A DNA stretch of 64,000 bases from Bacteroidales bacterium (GCA_024709145.1 JANJXG010000035.1:1-64000); one strand, 5' to 3'. Shown: positions 25,564-35,851, counted from the first letter of the stretch. Translations and numbers: made by a program. Notes: generated by a model not told the origin, from the sequence alone.

Positions 25564-28196
25564 TCACCACATTATTAATAAACGGATTATCACGATGGAC
25601 AGGTAAACACCTGACTCATCGCAGAATGGGCCAAATTGGGCTGGTTTTGCTTTTGATTGTACTGACTTATAATCAAGCCGTTGCGCAGTCGTGTGATGAA
25701 ATTACACTGACCGACGCTCGAAAAAACTTCGAGACCGGAAAGTTTGAATTGGTAATCAATTCGTTGATGACATGCACACGCAAAGGTTTTACAGAAAAAC
25801 AAAAAATCGAAGGACACCGTCTTTTAACAATGGCATTGATGGCAATAGATAGTCTTGAAAGGGCAAAAAGCGAGGCTGCCATGCTGCTCCAAATCAATCC
25901 GACTTATGAACCCAATCTTTTTGACCCACCTTCCTTTGTGCAGTTAATCAATAAGTTAAAAATTTCGGATGTAGGTCAGCTTGTAACTTCCGTTTCAAAA
26001 CGTGCCGAAAATATTTATGAAGCACCGGCAACTATTCTCTCTATTTCGAGAGATGATATTCTCAAAAGGGGCTACAATGACCTGGTAGAGTTGTTGAAAG
26101 ATGTTCCGGGCTTTGATCTCAGCATGTTCTACGGACCTGAGTATGCCAATATTTATCAACGGGGTTTCAGGCAAAACAACACAGAAAAAACCCTGCTGCT
26201 CATTGACGGAATCGAAGAAAATGACTTGTGGACAAACTGGGCATACATCGACCGGCAATACCCGCTTTCCAACATCGAAAGGGTTGAAATTATTTATGGG
26301 CCGGCGTCAACAATGTACGGTCCCAATGCCTTTGCAGGTGTTATCAATGTGATCAGCCGGAATTCAACCGATGCCATTAAGCCCGGTAAATCCTTTGGCA
26401 TCAGTGGAAAAGTGAATTATGGCAGCTACAACACCCGTACGCTTGACATGAGCCTGAGCGGAAAAAAAAGAAATATCTCCTTTACCCTTTCTGGCAGGCT
26501 TTATCATTCGGATGAGCACGACCTTTCGAGCCAGGAATTTTTTGATTATGACCCGGCTGCCTACGACGACGTTGATTACAATAAGTTGTTGGGAATTTCG
26601 TCCGGTGCCAAGGAATTTCTGTTGGCCAATCAACTACCTTTTACACATCCTTATTATCAACTTTCGGCCGACTCCAGCCAGCTTAACCTCACCCAGGCTG
26701 GCAGCGAAAAAGCCCGAGACCTGGATAAATCTGCTTACAATCAGGTGGTTGGTGGAACAAAAATTGGTTTTACAAACAATACCGACAGTTGGTTTCTGAA
26801 TGGAAAACTGAATATTGGCAATTTCAGCCTGGGTTTTCAAACCTGGAAATATTTCAGAGGTGGCACAACACAATATACGGACTTGTTTGTAGCAGGTTCG
26901 GAAAACGGCTTCAATTGGGTGCCGCAACTAAGCAACTTCTATACGAAATATGAAAATCAGCTCAGTGAGCAGGTTTTCCTGTCGAACCTAACCACTTATC
27001 GCATCCATGCTGTTACAGATGATACTAGATTTGTGTCATTGTCAAACTATGCCAGAGGCACAAAAAAACTTCCCGCGTTGTTAAGGGATGAGGAACCAGA
27101 CTGGACAAGTTTGTATATGTTTGAACATTCCCGCCAATTAAGAAATGAGTCAAAAGTGATTGTAAGAGCTTCTTCAAGGCTGGATATTATTTCAGGGTTT
27201 GAGATAAGAAACAGCAATTTGCAGGGAGCTTACTACACCAGCTTTACTGTTACACCGCAGGACTCAGCAGTTATACTTCCTTCGCCTAAGGGGGGGAACG
27301 AATTCAATGTATGGGATTTGGGGCTATATAGTCAGGCTACTTTTCAGGCTTTGAAAAACCTCAAAATGACCCTTGGACTGCGGTATGACTACAATGTGGT
27401 GAGAAAAAATGATGGGTTTGGCAGCGAGTTCAGTCCAAGAGCTGCCATCGTATGGTCGCCGGGAAAGTACACCTTCAAGGCTATTTATTCAAGGGGAATC
27501 ATGAATGTTTCGAACTGGACGAAATACTCCTCAGCCGGTAACAGAATTCCAAACCCAAGCCTGAAAACCGAAAATATCCAAAACCTCGAAATGAGTGCCG
27601 GGATCAGGCTTGCCAGTGCTTTTCAGGCCGAGATTGTGTTTTATCAAAATTATATCGACAATGTAGTAGGCACGATCGATGTGGCCGGAAGTCAGGGAAA
27701 AGTGCAAAATGCGAATATTGGTGTTTTCAATATTAAGGGTATACAAGCAAACGCTGTCTACAGGAAAGGTGACCTAAATGCATTTTTCAATTATACATTC
27801 AGCGATCCCAGGCAAACTTTTTCCGAAGCCGGAAAAGTTGATAACAGAGTGGGCGATATTGCATCACACCAGTTTAATGTCGGAGCAGACAAACTGTTCT
27901 TTGATCAGTTAAACCTCAACCTGAGAATTAATTATTCTGGTGAAAGACCTGTTGGCCCCGGAACAACGGTTCCCTTGAATACCGATCATTTCCCTGCTGC
28001 AATTATTTTGAACAGTGCGCTTACCTATACCAACCCCCGGATTGTGAAAGGTATGACAATTCAGGTAGTTGCCAACAATGTGTTTAATTCAACTTATTAC
28101 CATCCGGGAACAAAGGCTGCCGAAGGCATAAATAGCCCGACGGCCATACTTCAGCGCGGACGACATTTTCTGGTAACCCTTATGTATGATTTTTAA
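25560..28196 (+). CDS. TonB-dependent outer-membrane receptor with TPR-like N-terminal extension
   Basis: 878 residues (ATG 25560; Met23 at 25626 would also give a signal peptide ending near QAVAQS). After the signal peptide, about 110 residues form helical, TPR-like repeats (ARKNFETGKFELVINSL and LTMALMAIDSLERAKSEAAML), in place of the usual CarboxypepD-like or STN domain. Then comes the plug (EAPATILSISRDDILKRGY, VPGFDLSMFYG, IERVEIIYGPASTMYGPNAFAGVINVI) and a beta-barrel ending in FLVTLMYDF with terminal Phe. There is no SusD partner. The substrate is unknown; the barrel fold imports siderophores, vitamins or oligomers using TonB energy. It is coupled to the STAND gene upstream and overlaps the formyltransferase gene by 11 nt. 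Confidence 0.9.
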   Translation: MITTLLINGLSRWTGKHLTHRRMGQIGLVLLLIVLTYNQAVAQSCDEITLTDARKNFETGKFELVINSLMTCTRKGFTEKQKIEGHRLLTMALMAIDSLERAKSEAAMLLQINPTYEPNLFDPPSFVQLINKLKISDVGQLVTSVSKRAENIYEAPATILSISRDDILKRGYNDLVELLKDVPGFDLSMFYGPEYANIYQRGFRQNNTEKTLLLIDGIEENDLWTNWAYIDRQYPLSNIERVEIIYGPASTMYGPNAFAGVINVISRNSTDAIKPGKSFGISGKVNYGSYNTRTLDMSLSGKKRNISFTLSGRLYHSDEHDLSSQEFFDYDPAAYDDVDYNKLLGISSGAKEFLLANQLPFTHPYYQLSADSSQLNLTQAGSEKARDLDKSAYNQVVGGTKIGFTNNTDSWFLNGKLNIGNFSLGFQTWKYFRGGTTQYTDLFVAGSENGFNWVPQLSNFYTKYENQLSEQVFLSNLTTYRIHAVTDDTRFVSLSNYARGTKKLPALLRDEEPDWTSLYMFEHSRQLRNESKVIVRASSRLDIISGFEIRNSNLQGAYYTSFTVTPQDSAVILPSPKGGNEFNVWDLGLYSQATFQALKNLKMTLGLRYDYNVVRKNDGFGSEFSPRAAIVWSPGKYTFKAIYSRGIMNVSNWTKYSSAGNRIPNPSLKTENIQNLEMSAGIRLASAFQAEIVFYQNYIDNVVGTIDVAGSQGKVQNANIGVFNIKGIQANAVYRKGDLNAFFNYTFSDPRQTFSEAGKVDNRVGDIASHQFNVGADKLFFDQLNLNLRINYSGERPVGPGTTVPLNTDHFPAAIILNSALTYTNPRIVKGMTIQVVANNVFNSTYYHPGTKAAEGINSPTAILQRGRHFLVTLMYDF

Positions 28197-29106
28197 GCAA
28201 ACAAGCATGATTTCCAATTCTTTATATACTACAATAAAAAATGAAGCTTCACTTTGGGGTTCGTTGTTTCAACCCAAAAAGCCCAAACCACCGAAGGATA
28301 AAGGCCTTAAAGTCGTGCTTTTTGTTAGCTGCGAATGCGGGATACTGATGCTTGAACAGTTGGCAAAGTATGAATCACTTTACCCTGAAAAGCTCAACCT
28401 GGTTGGCGTGGTGACCGATGATCCCATTGATCCGGCTGCCAGAATTTCGATAAAAAAGAGAATCTGGAGTCAGTTTAGTCAGGCTGACCGACAACTCATT
28501 TTTAACAGAATGATTGATACCTCTGCTGCTTTGGGTCTTTCCTGCTACTCTGGTGCTGTAAAAACGGATTATTTCAGGCAGTTATATGCTGCCTGGCAGC
28601 CTGAGGCTTTGTTTATGTTTTGCTTCGGTCAGTGGATCGACAGTAAAATTTTTGACTTCCCAAAATATGGGTCGTTTAATTTTCATCCTTCTGATTTGCC
28701 CAAAAAGGTTGGGGCTGGAACACAACCATTTCAGAATGCCATTCAGCTGGGATTGAAAAGCGCACCGATGGTAATTCACAGGGTGACAGAACTCATTGAT
28801 ATTGGTCCTATTGTGGGAATGTCTTCTTATATCAACATTTGTCTTGCCGATGGCTCTTACCCATCAAATATCCGTACTTTACTTGATAAATTAACAAGTA
28901 TCGGAGGTTGGATGGGTGTGGCATTGGTGGAGGCACTGATTAATGCTAAAGATAATGGGCTCATCTCAGAATTTGAATCGATTGATTTTCAAAAAATCAT
29001 GCCACCTGACTTGATCAGGGCGCTCGATGCACCTGCGGTGAATGATCTGAATGAGAAATATGCTCTCCCGCTGCACAAAAGTCTTGAACAACCGAAAGAT
29101 GAGTAA
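28186..29106 (+). CDS. Stand-alone formyltransferase-fold protein
   Basis: 306 residues. A basic, Pro/Lys-rich N-terminus of about 40 residues precedes a Rossmann-like domain (LKVVLFVSCECGILMLEQLAKY). The core motif SFNFHPSDLPKKVGAGTQPFQNAI has the Asn and His of the formyltransferase active site, and ELIDIGPIVG supplies the Asp, so the N-H-D triad is intact. Such enzymes use 10-formyltetrahydrofolate to formylate amines: Met-tRNA, GAR, or sugar nucleotides in surface polysaccharides. The C-terminal tRNA-binding domain of Fmt is absent, so it is not the housekeeping Fmt. Its place between a TonB receptor and a membrane carrier is unexpected. ATG 28207 is an alternative start. The substrate is unknown. 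Confidence 0.75.
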   Translation: MIFKQTSMISNSLYTTIKNEASLWGSLFQPKKPKPPKDKGLKVVLFVSCECGILMLEQLAKYESLYPEKLNLVGVVTDDPIDPAARISIKKRIWSQFSQADRQLIFNRMIDTSAALGLSCYSGAVKTDYFRQLYAAWQPEALFMFCFGQWIDSKIFDFPKYGSFNFHPSDLPKKVGAGTQPFQNAIQLGLKSAPMVIHRVTELIDIGPIVGMSSYINICLADGSYPSNIRTLLDKLTSIGGWMGVALVEALINAKDNGLISEFESIDFQKIMPPDLIRALDAPAVNDLNEKYALPLHKSLEQPKDE

Positions 29107-32100
29107 AGAATCGGGTATATTGAAGTTGATGAATATCAGGGCTGAAGAGGCTAAGGCTGTCTTCATGCTTATGGCATTCTCGTTCTTTACAGGCTTAACA
29201 CTTTCTTTCTATTTCACTGCATCAAATGCCTTGTTCCTCAAGCACTTCAATCCATCCATGATTCCTGTTTCCTTTATTGGTTCGGGCGTGCTCATCTATC
29301 TGGCATGGCTTGGCTTTTCAAGAATCGATCGAAAATTGTCTTTTTCAAGACAGGTGACAACCAAACTCTTGTTTGTTTTTATCACCGTATTGATTCTAAG
29401 CGCCGGAGTGTATTGGCTTAACAATTCATGGCTGATTTTTCTTACCTACACCTGGGTTCGTATTGTTGTTTACATCACACTTGTAACTTTTTGGAGCATT
29501 GCCGGCAAACTTTTCAACATCCGGCAGGGAAAACGAATTTTTGGCCTTATCGGAATTGGCGAGGTTGTTTCCATTATGATCGGTTATTTCTCTATTCCTC
29601 TTCTCCTGCGGTTTTTAAAAGCCCCCGATTTATTGTTTCTCTCTTCGGGCACACTTCTCTTATGCTATTTGATGGCCATGCTGATCATAAGTGCATTCAG
29701 GCAGCAGTTATCCGAATCAAAAAACATCATTTCTAACCGGAATGACAACCCTGAGGTTGACAAGACAAGCTATTGGAAACTTGTTCGAAAACCTTATTTT
29801 GCATTTATTTCAGTGATGGCACTGTTGCCGATATTCGGCTACCTATTTGTTGATTTTTTATTTCTGTCCCAAACAAAGGTTGAGTTTGCAGCCAATCCTG
29901 AAGCCATAGCCGGTTTCTTTGGTGTTTTTCTGGGATTTGTTGCAGTGATTGAACTTATTATGAAACTTTTCTCGGGTCGTTGGCTTAACAAATTTGGCAT
30001 ACGCCCAAGCTTGCTGTCATTGCCTGTAGTTTTGCTTTCATCGGTATTTCTGGCAGCCGTTTTCGGGTCGGTTTATGGTACGGTCAGTTTGTTTTTCGCC
30101 TTCATTGCACTTGCCCGCCTCTTCGAGCGTTCGGTTAGAGCAGCAGCCTATGAACCTGCTTTTCAATTACTTTACCAACCTGTGCCGGTCAGCCAGCGCT
30201 TGATTTTTCAAAACCAGATCGAAGGAATACCCAAAGCATCAGGCACAGTTATTACAGGTGTAATTATTCTCGTTTTTTCTGCCATCGGAACATTTAACCT
30301 TGTTTTTTATTCCTGGTTTTTTATTCTGGTTCTGGCTTTGTGGATCTGGATGGCATTAAAAACCTATGAATCTTATCGTCAGGTACTAAAAAGCAAACTG
30401 GCTGAACTTGATACGCCTCACGATGTGTTTTCTGCCGAAGGACAGCTTTCCCAGGCATTGGGCGCAACCAGCGTAGAAATGTTAACCGAATCGTATCTGT
30501 TTATCCAGCAAACAGATGCTGTAATTGCCGACAACAGCCTGAAGAAGTATTTTTCAGGCAAAAGCCAGGAAGGCAGATTGGCTGTCCTGAATCTTGTGAA
30601 AGAACACAGTCTTCTCTCATGGAAGCCTATTCTGTTAAACATTGAGCAGGAAGATAATCTTTATCAAAAAGCACAGGAGGTGATGCAATCGTTGAAACAA
30701 GCCGAAGAGCTTCCTGCTTCTCAACTCAATTTGATGGGCCGATCAGCTGATTCGACCGTGAGGATAAAAGCTGCACGTTTGCTGGCTTCTTCTGCCCGCT
30801 ATCAGGCAATTCATGACTTGCAGCAATTGGCTGCCGATCCTTTGGCCGAGGTGAGAAGAGCTGCTGTGGTCGCAAGTGGAAATTTAAAAAGAATTGAATT
30901 GTGGCCTGCCATCCTTGATCAATTAAGCGACCCAGTGGTGGCGGCGTCTGCTATTCAATCAGCCCGCAAACTTGGTGAGGCTGTTTTGCCGGAACTGGCC
31001 AGGCGTTTTTATAAAGCTGCCAATGACAAAGGATTAAGGATGAGTATCATTCGGGTACTTGAAGGTATTCCAGGCAATAAAGCATCACGGATGCTTGCCG
31101 AAAAACTTTCATTGCCCGACAGTGACCTGCGCCGGCAAGTAATCCAATCCTTAAACTCCAGGGATTACAGGGCTTCATTTACCGAGTTTTCTTTGCTGAA
31201 ATCCCTCATCGAGGAGGCTATTGCCCATATTTTATGGGTATTGGCTGCCATGCAGGATTTGGAACAAGTGAATGATTCAACTGAACTGAAAATGGCGCTG
31301 CTCACCGAAATGGATGAGCAAAAAGAACTTGTCTTTATGACACTTTCTCTGATGTATGAAAGCAAAACAATTCAACACATTCGTGAACACATCGAAAGCA
31401 AGGACGGAAATGCAAAGGTGTATGCCCTTGAAATTGGTGAGATGACCATAAGCAACGAGTTGAAAGAGTTGTTTTTTCCTGTTTTTGAAGACTTGCCAGT
31501 GCAGGATCGACTCAATAAATTTCAATTCAGGTTTCCACAGGAACGTCTCTCTGTTCTTGACAGGTTGGCAGACATCCTCAACAAGCCCTATACGCAATCG
31601 GGAAGATACACAAAAGCCTGCGCCATGATGCTGCTGGGCACGATCGAAGATCAGCAGGAAATGGTTGATAATTTGCTGGCAACAAATATGATACATCCTG
31701 ATAACTTGCTGGCTGAGCCGGCTGCCTGGGCTTTATTCAAAAAAAACGAACCCCTCTTCGACGACAGAGTTAAACGACTTCTGAAATTTAACCCCAAAGC
31801 TGCACGTCGCATAACGAGTTTTATTGAAGGCAGACTTGCAAAGAAAAATTTAATGGTTTGGGAGCAGATCGATGTTCTCAAATCGACCGATCTCTTTGGC
31901 ACAGTAGCTGAAAATGAACTTGCTGCACTTCTTTTGCGCTTTCCAGCATTGAAGGTAGGCAGAACAGAGGAAATGCTTTCAGTCAAAGACTCAAAAAGTC
32001 TTGCGATTTCAACTGGAATATTCTCTGTCTTGATCCCGCTTGATGTGCTTCAGGCAATGGTAATGCAGATCCCTGCAATTGCAGTCAAAGGCTTATCAAT

Positions 32101-32128
32101 GACCGTTCCACAACAGAAAAATGTTTAA
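29099..32128 (+). CDS. ATP/ADP-translocase-like carrier fused to HEAT repeats and a degenerate cNMP-binding-like tail
   Basis: About 1,009 residues from the ATG at 29099, which overlaps the upstream stop by 8 nt. Residues 1-430 have 10-12 membrane helices with the nucleotide transporter (NTT)-like blocks ALFLKHFNPSMIPVSFIGSG, FWSIAGKLFNIRQGKRIFGLIG and RLFERSVRAAAYEPAFQLLYQPVP. The last also fits the MFS-like relatives of NTTs. From about 530 to 830 come HEAT-like helical repeats (DSTVRIKAARLLASSARY, ADPLAEVRRAAVVASGNL). The last 100 residues (LKSTDLFGTVAENELAALLLRF) look like the entry to a cyclic-nucleotide-binding domain whose phosphate-binding cassette is missing. From memory, NTT-HEAT fusions are known in free-living bacteria, but their substrates are unclear. 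The operon context suggests regulated nucleotide or metabolite exchange. Confidence 0.72.
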   Translation: MSKESGILKLMNIRAEEAKAVFMLMAFSFFTGLTLSFYFTASNALFLKHFNPSMIPVSFIGSGVLIYLAWLGFSRIDRKLSFSRQVTTKLLFVFITVLILSAGVYWLNNSWLIFLTYTWVRIVVYITLVTFWSIAGKLFNIRQGKRIFGLIGIGEVVSIMIGYFSIPLLLRFLKAPDLLFLSSGTLLLCYLMAMLIISAFRQQLSESKNIISNRNDNPEVDKTSYWKLVRKPYFAFISVMALLPIFGYLFVDFLFLSQTKVEFAANPEAIAGFFGVFLGFVAVIELIMKLFSGRWLNKFGIRPSLLSLPVVLLSSVFLAAVFGSVYGTVSLFFAFIALARLFERSVRAAAYEPAFQLLYQPVPVSQRLIFQNQIEGIPKASGTVITGVIILVFSAIGTFNLVFYSWFFILVLALWIWMALKTYESYRQVLKSKLAELDTPHDVFSAEGQLSQALGATSVEMLTESYLFIQQTDAVIADNSLKKYFSGKSQEGRLAVLNLVKEHSLLSWKPILLNIEQEDNLYQKAQEVMQSLKQAEELPASQLNLMGRSADSTVRIKAARLLASSARYQAIHDLQQLAADPLAEVRRAAVVASGNLKRIELWPAILDQLSDPVVAASAIQSARKLGEAVLPELARRFYKAANDKGLRMSIIRVLEGIPGNKASRMLAEKLSLPDSDLRRQVIQSLNSRDYRASFTEFSLLKSLIEEAIAHILWVLAAMQDLEQVNDSTELKMALLTEMDEQKELVFMTLSLMYESKTIQHIREHIESKDGNAKVYALEIGEMTISNELKELFFPVFEDLPVQDRLNKFQFRFPQERLSVLDRLADILNKPYTQSGRYTKACAMMLLGTIEDQQEMVDNLLATNMIHPDNLLAEPAAWALFKKNEPLFDDRVKRLLKFNPKAARRITSFIEGRLAKKNLMVWEQIDVLKSTDLFGTVAENELAALLLRFPALKVGRTEEMLSVKDSKSLAISTGIFSVLIPLDVLQAMVMQIPAIAVKGLSMTVPQQKNV

Positions 32129-32130
32129 AC

Positions 32131-35100
32131 ATGAAAAGGTTAACAATACTCCTTCTTTTGTTTGTTTCATGGCATTGCAGCCTTGGGCAAGCTTTCCGTG
32201 AAACCGGTTCTCCATTTATTACAAATTTTAATTCTGTTGAATATAAGGCCCATGCACAAAATTTTGTTTCGGCAATTGACCCTAATGGATTGTTGTATGT
32301 CGGAAACTTTGCCGGTGTTTTGCAATATGATGGCGAAAAATGGCGCTTGATACCAACTTCAAACATAACAAAGGTTTCTGCCTTAGCTGTCGACGATCAG
32401 GGAACGGTTTTCGTTGGAGCAAGGGGCGAAATCGGCAAGCTCGTACCAGACTCCAAAGGTGAATTGCATTTTAACAGTCTAATCGAGGATTATTTATCTA
32501 TATTACCTCAATTTCAGGAGGTTATTCAAATTGTTATTCAAAAAAACCAGGTTCTCTTCTTCATACGTGAAGGTGTGATTTCACTCCAGGATAGAAAAAT
32601 TGAATTTAAAAAAACCGATTCAGATATTTTGGCTGCTTTTTCAGTCAACGACAAGGTTTTTGTCCAGTTAAAAAATAATGGTTTATTGCAATGGCAAGAT
32701 GCGGCAGTAGATTTTTTGAAATCTGACCTATTGCAATCTGACGCAACTCTGATCACTTCCATTTTAGAACTCGACGACCAAAGCCTGTTGGTAGCAACGA
32801 ATTCGTTAGGGTTATTGAGATTAAGGGATGACGCATTAAGTATTTTTGACTCTGAAGCCAACGACTTGCTGATTGCCAACCCGGTCAGCTGCGGGGTTCG
32901 GCTTTCTGACGGCACATTGGCTTTGGGTACTTCCCGTAAAGGCATTTTGCGCATAAACCAAGATGGTGAAATAATCCAGAGGATTGATAAGGATGCCTCA
33001 CTTCAGAACAGTTTCGTCAAACATTTGCTGGCTGTTGATGGTAATGGCCTGTATGCCGCATTGAACAATGGTATTTCGTTTGTCGAGTTGCCCTCACCCT
33101 TTAGTTTCTTCGATGACAAGGCTGGACTCGAAGGCGCTGTGAACGACATCGTTAGGCATCAGGGGATGCTTTATGTAGCAACATATCAGGGTCTATACTT
33201 TTTCGACTCAGCTACCAGGAGGTTCTCTGCCGTAAAAGGAATCAATACAGCTTGTCAATCGGTTGTTTCTTCTCCTCTGGGATTAGTTGCTGCTACTTCG
33301 CAGGGAGTTTTCCTGATACAAAAATCTGCTGCCCGCCTGATTCAACCCTGTTTTGCCTTGACAGTTTCAGCTTTTCCCGGCAAGGAGAATACTTATTATG
33401 TGGGAGAAACCAAAGGATTGTATCTGCTGGAGTTTACAGGCAGTCAATGGAAATATCAGCCTTTGGGGATGCTGAACGATGAAGTAGGCAAACTGCTTTC
33501 CAACGATCCTGAGGTTTTGTGGGGATTGAGTATTTCCAAAGGCCTTTTTATTTATGAAGCCAAAACAAATACCCTTAGCTTTCCTGCGAAAGAGAATGAT
33601 TTTGGTATTGGAACAGGGCTTTCACTCGCTTCAATCGGGAATGAAATTGTTGTTATCAACCAAAATGGATTGCACAAATATGATCGGGTATTGCAAAAAT
33701 TCTTCCCATATTCCTTTCAAATAGAGAAGGATACGGTCAATCAAACTTGGTTTTCGATCCTGAAAGAAGACAAACAACAACGAATTTGGACCACACATGG
33801 TGACGAAACAAATTTGAATCTTTTTGTGAAATCAAAAACAGCTTACGAGTCACAGGAGCTCATTTTTAAGCCCATAGCCAAGACCGTGATTCGCTGTATT
33901 TATCCGGAAGAGAATGGGATAACCTGGTTTGGTGGCCCGGATGGACTGATTCGTTACGACAATCAGGTGAAGAATACCAATCTTAAAACGTATCCTTCCC
34001 TGATCAGATCGGTATATGTTAATGGTGATTCAATTGTTTTTGGTGGACATGGTGATCCTGATGCCTACAAATGGGTTTTCTCTCACAAGGACAATAATCT
34101 TTCAATTCATTTTAGTTCACCCTATCATGCTGTAAACAAAGAACTTACTTATCAAGTTTACCTGGAGGGCTTTGATGCCGGCTGGAGTGATTGGGTATCT
34201 CAGTCGTCGAAGGAGTATACCAATCTTCCGGGCGGTGATTTTCGTTTTCATGTGAGATCCAAGAATATTTTTGAACAGACCTCAGCTCCCGAATCAATAT
34301 CAATAAAGGTGTTAAGCCCTTGGTATCAAACTGTTTGGGCATACGTTATCTATGTTTTTCTACTGGGGGGGGTGATGTATTTGTTTATGCTTTTTCGAAA
34401 CAGGAAGTTGATGCGCGAAAAGCGTGTGCTTGAGGAACGTATAGCAGCACGTACAGCCGAGGTTGTGAAACAAAAAGAGGAGATCGTTCAGCAGTCGCAT
34501 GAGTTGGCCGAAAAAAATGAGGAGCTTGAAAAAATTAACGCTGCGATCAAGTCAATCAATGCTGAAATCAATGTTGACAACCTGCTGCAGTCGCTTCTCG
34601 AACGTTTGAGAATCATTCGGACGGCTGAAAAATCAGCAGCCCTCGTGCTTGACAAAAATGCTGACATGCTTCGATTGAAAGCTGGTGTTGGGTATGATCC
34701 GGCTGAGTTTCCCCAACTCATGCTTTCGGTTACGGATGCTGAAAATCGCTACCTGAAACATGCTGAAGAGGTATTTGAGGATGTGTTTATCAAAAATGAT
34801 TTCAGGTCTTTTGATCTGATTCCTGAAATGAGTCATTTTGCCCGACCTAAAAGCATGATGGTGCTTCTTATCAGAATAGAAACAAGGATTGAAGCTTTTC
34901 TGATTTTTGAAAACTTTAGCCGCGATCATGCTTTTGGCAACAGAGACATCAGCTTAATTCGAAACGCTAAAGAGCATATTATTTCGGCCTTGATACGCAC
35001 AAGAATTCTGGATGATTTACAACTGACACTTCATAATTTGAAAGATACTCAGGAGCAATTGATTCAGTCAGAAAAACTGGCTTCTCTCGGACAGCTCACG

Positions 35101-35850
35101 GCAGGGATAGCCCATGAAATTCAGAATCCACTTAATTTTGTCAACAATTTTGCCTCCCTTTCGGCCGACCTGGCCCTCGAACTTCAAGAATTACTCCAGT
35201 CTATGAAGGAAAATATCAGCGCCGATCAGTTTGATGAAGCCGATGAAGTGATCGGAATGATCCGGCAAAACGTAACAAAGATCAATGAGCATGGTAAAAG
35301 GGTTGAAAGTATTGTGAAGGGAATGCTGCAGCATTCAAGAGGCAAAACAGGTGATTTTGAGCTTGTTGAAATAAACAATTTGGTCAATGAATATGTAAGT
35401 CTGGCTTTCCACGGAATGCGTGCCAAAGACAAAACTTTCAACACCTCGATTGTAACCCTGCTCGACCCGCAGTTGGGAAAGGTGAGTTTAATTCCGCAAG
35501 ACCTCAGCCGCGTAATTTTGAATATTGCAAACAACGCTTTTTATGCGGTGGACGAAAAGGTTAGAAAAAATATTCCGGGATATAAACCAGAGGTAGTAAT
35601 CAGCACCCGAAAACAAGGAACAAAAGTCGAAATTAGTGTCAGAGACAATGGTACGGGCATTCCTCCACAAGTGGTGGAGAAAATTTTTAATCCTTTTTTC
35701 ACGACCAAACCCACCGGTAAAGGAACCGGCCTGGGCCTTTCGATGAGTTTCGACATCATCAGCAAGCTTCACAAAGGCAAACTTGAAGTGAAAACCGAAG
35801 TAGGTGAATTTACTGAATTCCTAATCACAATTCCCGAAAAACAGAGTTAA
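32131..35850 (+). CDS. Propeller/Y_Y_Y/GAF sensor histidine kinase
   Basis: 1,239 residues. A signal peptide ends near LGQAF, followed by diverged beta-propeller repeats to about 650 (NGLLYVGNFAGVLQYDG, GLYAALNNGISFVEL). A Y_Y_Y domain lies at about 664-726, one membrane helix at about 735-756, then a coiled coil, a GAF-like domain (about 810-950) and a HisKA-type dimerisation domain with phospho-acceptor His995 (AHEIQNPLNF). The HATPase_c domain has an N-box (IANNAFYAVDE), DNGTGI, FNPFFTTKPTGKGTGLGLS. It ends without a receiver or DNA-binding domain, so its response regulator must be elsewhere; none is in this operon. It begins 2 nt after the carrier gene and very likely monitors the same extracytoplasmic signal the operon handles. 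Confidence 0.9.
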   Translation: MKRLTILLLLFVSWHCSLGQAFRETGSPFITNFNSVEYKAHAQNFVSAIDPNGLLYVGNFAGVLQYDGEKWRLIPTSNITKVSALAVDDQGTVFVGARGEIGKLVPDSKGELHFNSLIEDYLSILPQFQEVIQIVIQKNQVLFFIREGVISLQDRKIEFKKTDSDILAAFSVNDKVFVQLKNNGLLQWQDAAVDFLKSDLLQSDATLITSILELDDQSLLVATNSLGLLRLRDDALSIFDSEANDLLIANPVSCGVRLSDGTLALGTSRKGILRINQDGEIIQRIDKDASLQNSFVKHLLAVDGNGLYAALNNGISFVELPSPFSFFDDKAGLEGAVNDIVRHQGMLYVATYQGLYFFDSATRRFSAVKGINTACQSVVSSPLGLVAATSQGVFLIQKSAARLIQPCFALTVSAFPGKENTYYVGETKGLYLLEFTGSQWKYQPLGMLNDEVGKLLSNDPEVLWGLSISKGLFIYEAKTNTLSFPAKENDFGIGTGLSLASIGNEIVVINQNGLHKYDRVLQKFFPYSFQIEKDTVNQTWFSILKEDKQQRIWTTHGDETNLNLFVKSKTAYESQELIFKPIAKTVIRCIYPEENGITWFGGPDGLIRYDNQVKNTNLKTYPSLIRSVYVNGDSIVFGGHGDPDAYKWVFSHKDNNLSIHFSSPYHAVNKELTYQVYLEGFDAGWSDWVSQSSKEYTNLPGGDFRFHVRSKNIFEQTSAPESISIKVLSPWYQTVWAYVIYVFLLGGVMYLFMLFRNRKLMREKRVLEERIAARTAEVVKQKEEIVQQSHELAEKNEELEKINAAIKSINAEINVDNLLQSLLERLRIIRTAEKSAALVLDKNADMLRLKAGVGYDPAEFPQLMLSVTDAENRYLKHAEEVFEDVFIKNDFRSFDLIPEMSHFARPKSMMVLLIRIETRIEAFLIFENFSRDHAFGNRDISLIRNAKEHIISALIRTRILDDLQLTLHNLKDTQEQLIQSEKLASLGQLTAGIAHEIQNPLNFVNNFASLSADLALELQELLQSMKENISADQFDEADEVIGMIRQNVTKINEHGKRVESIVKGMLQHSRGKTGDFELVEINNLVNEYVSLAFHGMRAKDKTFNTSIVTLLDPQLGKVSLIPQDLSRVILNIANNAFYAVDEKVRKNIPGYKPEVVISTRKQGTKVEISVRDNGTGIPPQVVEKIFNPFFTTKPTGKGTGLGLSMSFDIISKLHKGKLEVKTEVGEFTEFLITIPEKQS

Positions 35851-35851
35851 C

